A stretch of 64,000 nt of DNA. Origin: G963676655 sp963676655 (GTDB lineage: Bacteria > Verrucomicrobiota > Lentisphaeria > Victivallales > Victivallaceae). The notes below the pieces were generated by a model. The model saw nothing but the letters and a program-made list of their open reading frames with translations, was not told where the DNA came from and made no database searches. Location: assembly GCA_963676655.2 (NCBI GenBank), contig CAXXKX010000003.1:3720001-3784000 (forward strand). The letters are read 5' to 3'. Below are positions 1 to 9,570 of this stretch, one piece after another; position 1 is the stretch's first letter, and the number at the start of each line of letters is the position of its first letter. Both the position numbers and the translations under genes were made by a program.

Positions 1-414
1 CATGTACGTCAGGGGTATTCCTGTATGACCGAATTGGTCGTTTATCTGGTTCGCGAAAAAGGCTATGGAGGCAGGCGTGCCCATCGGATATGCGCCACAC
101 TGGTACGAATGGCAAGGGACCGTAAGATCAAAGCACCGGACTTGACCGGGCAAATGCTGGATGAAGCGGCCGGACAATGCGGAGAGGAGTCGCCGGGTAT
201 GACTACCGCGCAGATACAAAAATGCCTGGACCCCGTGGAGTTTATTAAAAATCATAATAATATCGGCGGACCAGCTCCCTCGGAAACCGCGAAAATGGTA
301 AAAAAACGCAGAGAAATCATTGCAAAAGCAAGAAAACAACAGGAAATAAGGCGGAATAATATCACAAAAGGCAATGAGTTGCTGCAAAAAGAAGTTGACG
401 CGATTTGTCATTAA
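1..414 (+). CDS. C-terminal part of an argininosuccinate lyase-like protein (cut by window edge)
   Basis: The frame is open from base 1, so this is the tail of a gene whose start lies outside the window; the ATG at 25 is internal. The visible 137 residues resemble the C-terminal helical domain of argininosuccinate lyase in the fumarase/aspartase superfamily: a stretch reading GYSCMTELVVYLV, then a region equivalent to the family's 'REAH' helix, then LDPVEFIKNHNNIGGPAPSE, which matches the family's 'GG(T/P)AP' C-terminal signature. The catalytic residues of the family lie upstream and cannot be checked, so the substrate is unknown. It overlaps or nearly touches the following secreted heparinase-like gene. 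It may be a housekeeping gene, or a lyase recruited to the carbohydrate operon that follows. Confidence 0.7.
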   Translation, partial: HVRQGYSCMTELVVYLVREKGYGGRRAHRICATLVRMARDRKIKAPDLTGQMLDEAAGQCGEESPGMTTAQIQKCLDPVEFIKNHNNIGGPAPSETAKMVKKRREIIAKARKQQEIRRNNITKGNELLQKEVDAICH

Positions 415-437
415 TTATTGAAAAAAGGACTACTGTT

Positions 438-3400
438 TTGCAATCGTTATTTTTAATTTTATTGTCATTTGTCTGCCTGGCTTCCGGTACGACGTTAAAT
501 GCTGCAAGTTTGTTCGTGCCTGAAAAGGCATCGCTTAAGCAAGTCATCAGCAAAGGAGCGCACTGGAAGAAGGAGTCAACTTTTTGTGCCGGGAGTGTTC
601 TATCCAGGGAAAACGGGAAAGAGTATCTTAAGATATCTTTTTCCGGCAACCCCGGCAATGGCGTTGGGATCGTATATATAAAGGTACCTGAAGGAATAGC
701 TAGTAAAGCTCCGGGAACCCATATCGGGGGGCTTTCTTTAGATGTCGGGTATAAAGATAAAGATAAGTTTTACTGGCAAATCTTCGCGCATTTCAAAAGC
801 AGGCCGACCGCATCCGCAAGCATTCGGGTTACTCCGGGATTTAAAACCTATAATGTTGTAAATGCCAAATGGAAGCGCAGAGGGAAAAAAGGCTGGGAAC
901 CGTATGACGGTCAACTTGATTGGACGCAGTGTGACAAACTGTCTTTTTATTACTATCAGTCCAGTGCCAAATCTGATAAATATCCGGTCATCTATCTGGG
1001 GCAAATCAACCCTATAGAAAGCTTTAGCGATAAGGCGCTTACTTTGAAAGATATGCGTCCAATAAAGCATCAAATTATTTTGGTCGGAACAGGAGATAAC
1101 AAGGCGACCGCGATTCTTCCTGAAGTTCCGGAATTCAGAAAAACAGCCCAAAAAGCTCTAGGCCGGATGGAAGAACAGTTGGGCGTCAAATTCGCAGTAA
1201 AAACAGAAAAAGAAATCGGATGTTCTCCCGTTCCGGGTAATTATATTCTATTCAGCGGTGGAGCGAACGGCCCTTTGAGCAGCCGTATGGCCGAAAACAG
1301 TTTAATTATGCGGCTGTCAAAAGGCTATGAAGTAAGGTGTATTCCGAATTGCTTAAAAAATTCCGTCAATATTTTGTACATAGGCGGAGTGACGCCTTCA
1401 GCCATGACGCAGGCGGTTAACCGGTTGCTGGCTTCAGGTAAATTCAAAGGCAGCATAGCCAGTTATCTGGATATTTCCGATCCGCCTTACAATAAAACGC
1501 AATGCATGGAGCTGGCCCGGAAAAAATTTACGCAGCTGAAGGATATCTATAAGAAAAACAGCAAGGTATTTAAAAAGAACACAACTGCGTTTAAATTGCT
1601 GGGGGCAATTGCTGATTGCTATTACTATTCGAATGACGACGATATTGTCAAACTTTTCTGTCGCGGCATCGATATCCTGAAAGAAAATTATTCCGCCGCA
1701 AAAAACAGTTTGGATGCGAGTTATAAAATTCCGACTTTCTTTTTTCCGTATTTAATTGTGGCGGCGACGAAGGTGGACGGCAGTCCGGTCCTGACCGATA
1801 AAGATCGCTTGATGATCGCCAATATTATCTGCCGGGTCATGGACGACACAATGAAATTCTGGGAAATGAAGAAACCGTTACAGATGTATCGGGAGAAAAA
1901 AGTTGAGTTTGTTGAAAATCATTGTTTGTTCGCTTCCCGGGCAATACTCCAGGCCGCCGGTTATCTGACGGAACGTTTTCATATTCCCCGGGCCGATTAT
2001 TATGCCAGGGTGGCTGAATACGCATTTCGCGGCATTGACGCCCTGAAGCAGCAGCCGGAAGATGCCGGAGGCTATCAGTTTATCTGCCGCATGCACTGGA
2101 TGGAAATACACAAGAAACTCGGATTGAATTACAACACCCCGAATCTCCGGTATTACATTGACTTTACAATCGCTCAGATAAACCAAATGGGCAGTGCCGC
2201 ATCATATGGTGATACCTCGCATATTTCGTCCTTTTATGGGTGGAATTTTTTACTGGCCGGCAAACAGTTTTTTAATGATCCGCTGTGCGGTTATCTGCTC
2301 GGAAAACAACAGAAGCTGGCTAATTCATCCTGGTTGAATAATATGCTTGCGGGGATGGATTTTGCGGATAAAGCACCCGACAATTCACGCATGCTCGGAC
2401 TTACGGTATTTCCGGTCGATAAAAATCTGCTGGGCTATTACCAGGCTGAAAACCTGAACAAAAAATCACCTTTGAACAAAGCTGTGTTTCGCAGCGGTTA
2501 CAACCCGGACGATAATTATCTGCTTTTCGGCGGAATGAATTCCACCGATCCGCACAGTCATCGTGACGCGAATACCATATTGCAGTATTCACGGGGTCCT
2601 CATCACTGGTTGACCGACGTCAGCTATTTTCGCAAATCCGCTGACGAACATAACGGGATTACAATATCGTGTGACAACCGGGTAACCGATCAACGGCGAA
2701 AATATAAACTCCAACGGCATTCATTCGCTGAAATCGAGGCACAGTTTAATTCTCCGGATAAAAGCATGGCAATTTTGTCCACTTCCCTGAATGACTATGC
2801 CGATGCAAGTTGGCGGAGAACTATATTCTGGCATAAAAAACTTGGATTTTGGTGTGTGGATGAGATTACTGCAGACAAGACTGCTGACTACGTGATCAAA
2901 CGCAGATGGCGTCTTTTGGGAAATATCACCCGGAAAAACAATATTTTTACTATCAGCCAGAAAGTTTCCGGCAAAGTCAATATCCCGAATAAGCTTAATA
3001 TTATCCGTGGCGACAAAGCATTTACTCGCGTAAAAAACCAGATTATCGTAAGTCATAATCACAACGGCACCGCCTATAAAGATTATAAATATGCCGGTCC
3101 GCTTGTTCAAATTCTCATCGAAAATACGGACACAAAGCTGGAAAAAGGACAGAGCATATATCTGATGGATAAATTTACTCATTCAGCCCCGGTAAATATA
3201 AAAAGGCTCGGTAAAACAGCCTGGATTACCCCGGCACAATTAGTTGCCGCCGGGAGTTTTCATTCTGATAAGTTGCAATTCAATGGTTCATATCTGTTTA
3301 TCGCCGACGGTCAAATAATGGCTGCAGACGCCAGGAGTTTGATAATTGACGGGAAAAAAATAAGTGTTCCGAAGCAGGGGGAACTGTTTATTTCCGCGCC

Positions 3401-4529
3401 GGCCGGAACGGGGCAAATATTAGAAAACTTGTTTAAAAAGATTCCCGAAATAACTTCCGCCCAATTACCGCAAATCAATTGTCCGGTCTTGAAAAATGTT
3501 CAAGAGTTCAGGATTGGTGAAAATATCTCAGCAATGGCGGTGGCTGTAAACCGCATCTTGTGCGGCAGCGCGGATGGTAACCTAACCATGCTCAATGACA
3601 ATGGCAAACAATTATGGCAGGGAAAAATCAATGCCCCGGTAACGCGGATTGCGGTTATCGCCAGAGGAGATGAAATTTTTTGGGCGGTCGGCGGCAGTAA
3701 TTTCGATATTAAATCCGGTGACGGACATCTGGCTTTGTTTGATAACCATGGAAAAATGCTCTGGCTTAAGAAACTTCCGCAATTCGGCAAAAACGGCGGA
3801 TATGTCCGGGCATTATGCAAGGCAAAATTGATCCCGGGCAACGAAGAACAGATCGTCGCCGGTTTGAAAAATAAAAAAATAATCGCGTTCAATCTCGCGG
3901 GCAAAGAATTATGGAGTCAGCGTATAAATCATCACTCATCAAAATATATTCTTGCCGCGGATTTGACCGGTGACGGCCTCGATGAGATTGCGGCTTCGGA
4001 ATTATGGCGAACCAACTTCATTTTCGGCCCGGACGGGAAAAAGCTCCAGTCCAGTATCAGGACTATCGGCTATGATCATTCTGTTGCCGCGATAAAATCA
4101 GCCGGCGTTCCGACTGTAATCTGGGGGAATAGCGATTCGTATATCCGCGGTTTTAATTTGCGGAAAAAATATGGTGAACAATGGGCGTCCAATGCCGGTG
4201 GTATTCCGACTGGGGTGGTAGAAACCTCAACTCACAAGATCGCGGTGGCCAATAACAATAACCGCGTTGAATTCTTTGATTTACAGGGGCATAGTACAGG
4301 GACCAAAATTCATTTTCCGGCGGCACTGCTCAACCTGGTTGACTGCAAGGGTAAACTATATGCTTTTTGTGCGGACGGCTGTTTATACCGGTTTACGGCA
4401 AACGGCATTACCGCTAAATACAAAATACCGAATTTTGTCGAAGACGTATGCAAAGAGGTCATCCTGCAAAAATACGGCAATAAGCTGATCATGGCTTACG
4501 GTAAAAATGTATATCTGATAAATAATTAA
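438..4529 (+). CDS. Secreted heparinase II/III-like protein with C-terminal beta-propeller
   Basis: This is a very large exported protein of about 1363 residues. I place the start at the TTG at 438, because AAAAAAGGAC sits 8 bases upstream and the product then opens directly with a signal peptide (SLFLILLSFVCLASG). An in-frame TTG at 405 has no comparable ribosome site. Residues about 150-650 are mostly helical, as in (alpha/alpha) toroid lyases. Near residue 700 the motif DPHSHRDANTILQY, followed by HHWLTDVSYFR, resembles the heparinase II/III beta-sandwich with its metal and catalytic histidines. From about residue 1015 to the end there are repeated blades (for example CGSADGNLTMLNDNGKQLW) typical of PQQ/WD40-like propellers. 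Polysaccharide lyase or related activity on an anionic glycan is inferred. The propeller may bind glycan or partner proteins. It begins the + strand carbohydrate operon in this region. Confidence 0.72.
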   Translation: MQSLFLILLSFVCLASGTTLNAASLFVPEKASLKQVISKGAHWKKESTFCAGSVLSRENGKEYLKISFSGNPGNGVGIVYIKVPEGIASKAPGTHIGGLSLDVGYKDKDKFYWQIFAHFKSRPTASASIRVTPGFKTYNVVNAKWKRRGKKGWEPYDGQLDWTQCDKLSFYYYQSSAKSDKYPVIYLGQINPIESFSDKALTLKDMRPIKHQIILVGTGDNKATAILPEVPEFRKTAQKALGRMEEQLGVKFAVKTEKEIGCSPVPGNYILFSGGANGPLSSRMAENSLIMRLSKGYEVRCIPNCLKNSVNILYIGGVTPSAMTQAVNRLLASGKFKGSIASYLDISDPPYNKTQCMELARKKFTQLKDIYKKNSKVFKKNTTAFKLLGAIADCYYYSNDDDIVKLFCRGIDILKENYSAAKNSLDASYKIPTFFFPYLIVAATKVDGSPVLTDKDRLMIANIICRVMDDTMKFWEMKKPLQMYREKKVEFVENHCLFASRAILQAAGYLTERFHIPRADYYARVAEYAFRGIDALKQQPEDAGGYQFICRMHWMEIHKKLGLNYNTPNLRYYIDFTIAQINQMGSAASYGDTSHISSFYGWNFLLAGKQFFNDPLCGYLLGKQQKLANSSWLNNMLAGMDFADKAPDNSRMLGLTVFPVDKNLLGYYQAENLNKKSPLNKAVFRSGYNPDDNYLLFGGMNSTDPHSHRDANTILQYSRGPHHWLTDVSYFRKSADEHNGITISCDNRVTDQRRKYKLQRHSFAEIEAQFNSPDKSMAILSTSLNDYADASWRRTIFWHKKLGFWCVDEITADKTADYVIKRRWRLLGNITRKNNIFTISQKVSGKVNIPNKLNIIRGDKAFTRVKNQIIVSHNHNGTAYKDYKYAGPLVQILIENTDTKLEKGQSIYLMDKFTHSAPVNIKRLGKTAWITPAQLVAAGSFHSDKLQFNGSYLFIADGQIMAADARSLIIDGKKISVPKQGELFISAPAGTGQILENLFKKIPEITSAQLPQINCPVLKNVQEFRIGENISAMAVAVNRILCGSADGNLTMLNDNGKQLWQGKINAPVTRIAVIARGDEIFWAVGGSNFDIKSGDGHLALFDNHGKMLWLKKLPQFGKNGGYVRALCKAKLIPGNEEQIVAGLKNKKIIAFNLAGKELWSQRINHHSSKYILAADLTGDGLDEIAASELWRTNFIFGPDGKKLQSSIRTIGYDHSVAAIKSAGVPTVIWGNSDSYIRGFNLRKKYGEQWASNAGGIPTGVVETSTHKIAVANNNNRVEFFDLQGHSTGTKIHFPAALLNLVDCKGKLYAFCADGCLYRFTANGITAKYKIPNFVEDVCKEVILQKYGNKLIMAYGKNVYLINN

Positions 4530-4539
4530 GGATCAATTC

Positions 4540-5538
4540 ATGAGTATGCTAAAAAGTAAAAAAAGTGTGCTGCTGGCCGGAATGGTCATTTCGTCCATTT
4601 GTGCATGCAAGGCGGAAAAAATGCCGGACACCAAAATATATTCTCCGTGGATAGCCGTTGTGTCAATAGATTCAACTAACTGCAATAAAGATTCCATGAC
4701 TCAGCGTATGCGCAGAATTTCGAATTTTATCGCCAGGGCGGCGCTGGATAAGCCTGATCTGGTGTTATTACCGGAAGCCTGTCTTTCCGGCCTGGGTAAA
4801 TTGCGCGATCCGGAGTCATTTATCAAACGCGATGACAAGTATTTTAACGCTTTCAAAGAACTTGCGAAAAAGTATAAGTGCCATATTGCCGCCGCCGTCC
4901 TTTTTGAGACGGACGGGAAAAAACGTAATTCCGTTCTGGTTTTTGATCCCGCCGGTAAGCATATTTATACCTATCATAAAAGTTTTCTCACGCCATCCGA
5001 ACTCAACTCGGGCTTGATGCCGGGAGCGGTTACCCAAAAGTGCTGGAATGCGCCATGGGGAAAAACCGCGTTTGCTATCTGCTTCGATCTGAACTTTCCA
5101 GTGTTATTTGAAAATTATAAGAAACAACATGCGCAGCTATTATTGTTTCCCAGCTATTTTCCCGGCGGCATGGTATTGAAACAACGCGCGTTTTCGCTGC
5201 GGGCGTACGCGGTTTCCAGCCACGGACAGGGCTTTGATAGTGTCTTTATCGATCGCGTCGGCAGGGAATTCGCCCGGGCCAATATGCTTGAACCGGTGAT
5301 AACCCGGAAGGTCGAACTCAACAGCGCGGTCATCAAGTTTGATCCGGCAAAATTCAAGAAAGTAAAATCAGATTATGGCAGAAACGTTCTGGTGGAAAGC
5401 TGTCGTCCGGAAGGTTTCTCCGTCATCACGGTGCCAGACCTGAAAATTGATGTCCGGGACCTTATGAATAAATACGGTCTAGTTGATATCGACGAATGGT
5501 ATTTATCCTGTAAAAAAGCCAATGAGCAGAAAAGATAA
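4540..5538 (+). CDS. Nitrilase-superfamily carbon-nitrogen hydrolase, probable lipoprotein
   Basis: This is a 332-residue member of the carbon-nitrogen hydrolase (nitrilase) fold. The full catalytic triad is visible: Glu79 in LLPEACLSG, Lys147 in YHKSFLTPSE and Cys181 in FAICFDLNFP. The N-terminus has a basic start, a hydrophobic stretch (VLLAGMVISSICAC) and a lipobox-like ICAC, so the enzyme is probably a lipoprotein, which is unusual for a family that is mostly cytoplasmic. The ATG is preceded by AAGGA at 8 bases and starts 10 bases after the heparinase-like gene, so the two are likely translated from one message. The substrate may be an amide or N-acyl group on a glycan or its breakdown product; this is inference. 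Family membership is secure, the exact amidase type is not. Confidence 0.82.
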   Translation: MSMLKSKKSVLLAGMVISSICACKAEKMPDTKIYSPWIAVVSIDSTNCNKDSMTQRMRRISNFIARAALDKPDLVLLPEACLSGLGKLRDPESFIKRDDKYFNAFKELAKKYKCHIAAAVLFETDGKKRNSVLVFDPAGKHIYTYHKSFLTPSELNSGLMPGAVTQKCWNAPWGKTAFAICFDLNFPVLFENYKKQHAQLLLFPSYFPGGMVLKQRAFSLRAYAVSSHGQGFDSVFIDRVGREFARANMLEPVITRKVELNSAVIKFDPAKFKKVKSDYGRNVLVESCRPEGFSVITVPDLKIDVRDLMNKYGLVDIDEWYLSCKKANEQKR

Positions 5539-5552
5539 TAAAAGGACAAGAT

Positions 5553-7754
5553 ATGTCGAGAGGAAAAAAACTCAAGTGCGGAAAAATACTGGTTTACGCC
5601 GCGCAAGCCGCTGAATGGGATCATATTGCCGCCGTGCTTGCAGATGAATTTAAACTTGAAATGATGTCTGGTGATGAACCGGTTGACAACGCCCTGAATA
5701 TCGGGTTTGATGAAGAATTGAATGATGTGGATTATCGCATCAGGGAGAATGCTGAAGGCGGAGTATTTATCAGTGGCAAGGATAAGTTTTCAGTGTGCCA
5801 CGCCGCACTGCGGCTGATCGACTTGATTAACTACGGGGAATTGGATGAAGATCAATTAATCAACCTCGAAGGCTCTTGTACTTTTGAGCAGTTGGACATG
5901 GTGTTTGATGATTATACCGCCGGGTTCAACCGGAATGCGGATAATTTTTGCCTGGAAACCCACGTGCGTGACCTGGCGAGGACCGGCATCCGGACTTTTG
6001 AGATCAATAAACTTTACGACGATGTACCGATCCAGGTTCGGGAAAGGCTGGTCTGGCAGGATAAGTATCAGTGGTGGGCGTTTTACATGCCGGCGCTTGA
6101 TATGTTTTTTGAATCTGAATTGAACAGAGGGACTTACAGTAAGTCATTGCTTGAAAGAAACAGGGCGGAGATGAACAAGGCGGCTAATGCTGCCAGAAAC
6201 TATGGAATAAAGCCGGTTTTTGTTATTTTTGAACCTCGGGCCTGGCCGGAACGGCTGTTTGCTAAGTATCCTGAATTGCGCGGGGCCAGGGTGGATATGC
6301 CGACATATTCGGCGGAAGCCGAATATGCGCCGGATGTCAATCATCCGTTGGTACTTGAGCATTACCGGGAACTGACGACGAAGTTGCTTGAGGCTGTTCC
6401 CGATCTCGACCTGATTGAAGTTTGGAGTCAGGACAGTTGCGCGGGTTTTCCATGGTCCAAACGTCTCTATACCGGTGAAAACGGTCCCGTCAAGTTTCGC
6501 AAGCGGCCGCCGGAGGAGGGCGTTGTCAATTTCATGAGCTGTCTGCGGGACGCCGGACGGAAAATCAATCCGGCTTTACGTCTGAATATCAGCCTGAACT
6601 GGTTCCCGGAAGACGAGCAGGACGCGATAATGAAAAAGCTTCCCGGGGATATTGATGTAACAACAACAATTTTCCCGAAGGATTTATATAAACAGTTTAC
6701 GCCGGGAATAGTAAATGACAATTACAACGTTGAGCGTATTGAACGTAATTGGGACGCCTGGCATGGAAGCCGGAAGTTCAACCGGGAATTGACTGTACAG
6801 TTCGAGGATGTCAGCAACCCGTGGAAACCATTAGGACCTTTACAGGGCTTTCCATATCCTTATGCTGCCTGTGAAATGCTGAAAGATGTATGTGGTCATG
6901 GCGTAAAAAACTTTGTTATTCGCGGTGGCTTGACCTCTCAGGCCTTCGTGCCTTATTTTATCAATAATGAAGTTATCCGTTCCTTTCAATATCAACAAAA
7001 TGAATTTGATCTCGACCGCCTGTTGTTGTCACGGGCTCAAGCATGGGCGAACAGTGAACCTGAAGCGGATTTACTTTTGCAGACCTGGAAAGGCTGCGAT
7101 GAAATATTCAGAATTTACAATTCTCCCTACTGGACCGTGTCGATGTTTGTTTCCGCCAGAACTCTCTTCCGGCGACTGATCCGTCCAATGGTTCCCAACC
7201 CTGAAAATCTGGAATTACCGGAAACCCGCTTCTATCGGCCAATGGAATTTCTGGTCGGGGAAAGCGATCCGGCATGGTTCGATTGTTTCAGCTACGGTTA
7301 CGGTCAGATATTCAGTGACGAGGAGGCGATTGAGAGAACCAGGCTTTGTGATCTGCTGCTGGAGAAAGCCCGAAGTATTGCTGATCAACTTTCCAACGCT
7401 GATTTCGCGTTTGGCAAGGCGCTTAGTGACTTGCAGTTGCGAATAGCCGGATTCATTAATATGACCGAAACGGATCGCTCTATCTTTGCTATCCAGAAAG
7501 CCATACATGACTGTCAAAAAGATAACAGCGAATCGAATCGCCGACTTCTCCGCAATGAGATGTCCAGGGAAATTGATAACTGCGCCTCGTTCATAAAACT
7601 GCTCGAGGAAATAGAAAACCACACAACAATATTTCCCGTATCTTCCGGCGAAGACAATGTGTACTTGTTGCGAGCTCCACTTTCTCATCAACTGAAATTG
7701 AAGAAGAAAGTGATGGAAAAGCATCTTGATGATTATGTCAACCAGGATCGTTGA
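5553..7754 (+). CDS. Putative cytoplasmic TIM-barrel glycoside hydrolase (GH20/GH67-like architecture)
   Basis: This 733-residue protein has no signal peptide. The first 100 residues read like the small beta/alpha domain that precedes the barrel in GH20 and GH67 enzymes (YRIRENAEGGVFISG, then a 'HAALRLIDLI' helix). A probable TIM barrel follows, from about residue 110 to 480, with strand-end acidic residues such as in FVIFEPRAW and LIEVWSQDSC. The C-terminal 230 residues are mainly helical. I cannot assign a defined GH family or a sugar. Its position between a secreted lyase, an amidase and a sodium symporter suggests it acts inside the cell on imported oligosaccharides, perhaps releasing uronic acid or hexosamine residues. 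AAAGGA lies 7 bases before the ATG, and the gene starts 14 bases after the preceding stop. Confidence 0.6.
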   Translation: MSRGKKLKCGKILVYAAQAAEWDHIAAVLADEFKLEMMSGDEPVDNALNIGFDEELNDVDYRIRENAEGGVFISGKDKFSVCHAALRLIDLINYGELDEDQLINLEGSCTFEQLDMVFDDYTAGFNRNADNFCLETHVRDLARTGIRTFEINKLYDDVPIQVRERLVWQDKYQWWAFYMPALDMFFESELNRGTYSKSLLERNRAEMNKAANAARNYGIKPVFVIFEPRAWPERLFAKYPELRGARVDMPTYSAEAEYAPDVNHPLVLEHYRELTTKLLEAVPDLDLIEVWSQDSCAGFPWSKRLYTGENGPVKFRKRPPEEGVVNFMSCLRDAGRKINPALRLNISLNWFPEDEQDAIMKKLPGDIDVTTTIFPKDLYKQFTPGIVNDNYNVERIERNWDAWHGSRKFNRELTVQFEDVSNPWKPLGPLQGFPYPYAACEMLKDVCGHGVKNFVIRGGLTSQAFVPYFINNEVIRSFQYQQNEFDLDRLLLSRAQAWANSEPEADLLLQTWKGCDEIFRIYNSPYWTVSMFVSARTLFRRLIRPMVPNPENLELPETRFYRPMEFLVGESDPAWFDCFSYGYGQIFSDEEAIERTRLCDLLLEKARSIADQLSNADFAFGKALSDLQLRIAGFINMTETDRSIFAIQKAIHDCQKDNSESNRRLLRNEMSREIDNCASFIKLLEEIENHTTIFPVSSGEDNVYLLRAPLSHQLKLKKKVMEKHLDDYVNQDR

Positions 7755-7803
7755 AGTTCCGGTCGTGAAGCTTTCGTATTAACAAATAAGAAAAGGATGA
7801 ATA

Positions 7804-9570
7804 ATGACCGGATCGGTTCATTTTATAGAATATGTAGTAATTGGCGGTTACCTGATGTTTATGATCGCCATCGGCTTCGTTTTCAAAAGACTTAATTCCA
7901 ATGTCGACGATTATTTTCGTTCCGGCTGCAAGGGCAGCTGGTGGCTGGTCGGGGCAAGTAATTTCGTTTCAGGCATATCCGCGTACTCGTTTACCGGAGC
8001 CGCGGGGGTGGCTTACGAAGCCGGCTGGAGTGTATTGTTGATATACGCCTGCGGTCCGGTAAGCGGCATTATCACTTACTTTTTCTTTGCCGCGCGCTTT
8101 CGTCAATTGCGGATAACAACCGCCCCGGAGGCCTATAAAGAACGCTACAATACCGCGACTCAGCAATTGTTCGCATGTATTGCGATTATTTATGGTATCC
8201 TGAGCGTGGGCATGTGTCTGTATTCGCTTGCGATCTTTGTCACTGCGGTATTCGGCATCAATCTGGTTGTGATTATTCTGGTTCTGAGTGTTGTGGTGAT
8301 ATTTTACAGTTTGATCGGCGGTAAATGGGCGGTAATGGCAACTGATTTCCTGCAAAGTTTGATTTTGTTGAGTGTCGCGGTGCTGGTTACCGGTCTCTGT
8401 CTCTATCATATCGGCGGGATAAGCAATCTCTTTAGCCATATTTCCGCGGCAGGACTCACCAGTGATTATCAAGTTCTCAACGCCCCGGAACGTTTTAAAG
8501 GATTGTATACGCCGAACTGGGCCGTCGCCAGCATTATGTGGCATATAATGACGTTCAACTCATTGAATTGCGCGACGCGTTATTTCTCAGTCAAGGACGG
8601 CAAAGAGGCCAAAAAATCGGTTTTACTGTTGATCGTTCTTAGTTCCCTTGGCGCGGCATTCTTTTTCATTCCGCCGATTACCGCCAGATTGCTGTTCCAT
8701 ACGGATGTGCTCAGTCTGGGTATGAAAAATCCGGGTGAAGCCTCCTATGCGGTTGCCTGTATGAAATTGCTGCCGCCGGGAATGATCGGCCTGGTCATTG
8801 TTGCGATGTTTGCCGCCGCGATGAGTACAATGGACACCGGACTGAATGGCGGCGCCGCTAATTTTATTAAAAACATCTATCCGATTCTGGAGAAATGGTT
8901 CTCTCTGCGCAAACGTAATCCGCATGAAATGCTGCGGCTGAGTCAGGTTTTTTGTCTGGTTTTGGGGATTGTCGGAACGCTGGTCGCCATCAAATACGCT
9001 TTGAGCGGCGTAAGCCAGTACGGAATAATCCTGACGGTTACGGCCATGGTTGGAACCCCGCTGGCGGTTCCGATGTTTTGGGGGATAATCATCCGGCGCA
9101 ACACCAGCTGGTCCGGGCTTTTTTCGGTTATGTGCGGCTTTTTTGTCGTCTTGACTTCATACATCTGTGCTAAATTATATGATTCGCCGTGGGATTACTC
9201 AACCAAGGTTTTCGCGATTATGATAACCGCCTCTCTGGCGTTTTTCGCGGTGATGCCTTTTGCAAAATATAATAAGAAAGAATACGATGACCGGGTTGCC
9301 GGTTTTTTTAAACGAATGAACACTCCGGTTGATTTTGCCCGGGAAGTCGGACGGACCAATGACTCGGTTCAGTTGAAGATTATCGGATCCCTGGCGATGA
9401 TCGGGGGGATTTTGATCAGTTTGCTCGCTGTTATGGCGGAAACTCAATTGGCAGTGTTTGCCCCGGTGTTTGTCGGTGGAGTAATCTTTATTATCGGGGG
9501 CATGATGTTTTGCGCGTCCCGTTTTGTGGAAAGAGAAGAGATCAGAAAGGAAAATGATGAAAAAGCATAA
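7804..9570 (+). CDS. Sodium:solute symporter (SSS family)
   Basis: This 588-residue integral membrane protein has about 13-14 hydrophobic segments. The start, with FIEYVVIGGYLMFMIAIGF followed by FRSGCKGSWWLVGASNFVSG, is the typical first part of sodium/solute symporters of the SSS family (the 'WW' and 'SxxSG' signatures of TM1-TM2). YSLIGGKWAVMATDFLQ and the later GMIGLVIVAMFAAAMSTMDTGLN, with its paired Ser/Thr region, also fit and contribute the sodium site in this family. Its likely role is uptake of the monosaccharide, uronic acid or short oligosaccharide released by the neighbouring secreted enzyme. It ends inside the following dehydrogenase gene, with a 17-bp overlap, which supports translational coupling. 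Confidence 0.9.
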   Translation: MTGSVHFIEYVVIGGYLMFMIAIGFVFKRLNSNVDDYFRSGCKGSWWLVGASNFVSGISAYSFTGAAGVAYEAGWSVLLIYACGPVSGIITYFFFAARFRQLRITTAPEAYKERYNTATQQLFACIAIIYGILSVGMCLYSLAIFVTAVFGINLVVIILVLSVVVIFYSLIGGKWAVMATDFLQSLILLSVAVLVTGLCLYHIGGISNLFSHISAAGLTSDYQVLNAPERFKGLYTPNWAVASIMWHIMTFNSLNCATRYFSVKDGKEAKKSVLLLIVLSSLGAAFFFIPPITARLLFHTDVLSLGMKNPGEASYAVACMKLLPPGMIGLVIVAMFAAAMSTMDTGLNGGAANFIKNIYPILEKWFSLRKRNPHEMLRLSQVFCLVLGIVGTLVAIKYALSGVSQYGIILTVTAMVGTPLAVPMFWGIIIRRNTSWSGLFSVMCGFFVVLTSYICAKLYDSPWDYSTKVFAIMITASLAFFAVMPFAKYNKKEYDDRVAGFFKRMNTPVDFAREVGRTNDSVQLKIIGSLAMIGGILISLLAVMAETQLAVFAPVFVGGVIFIIGGMMFCASRFVEREEIRKENDEKA

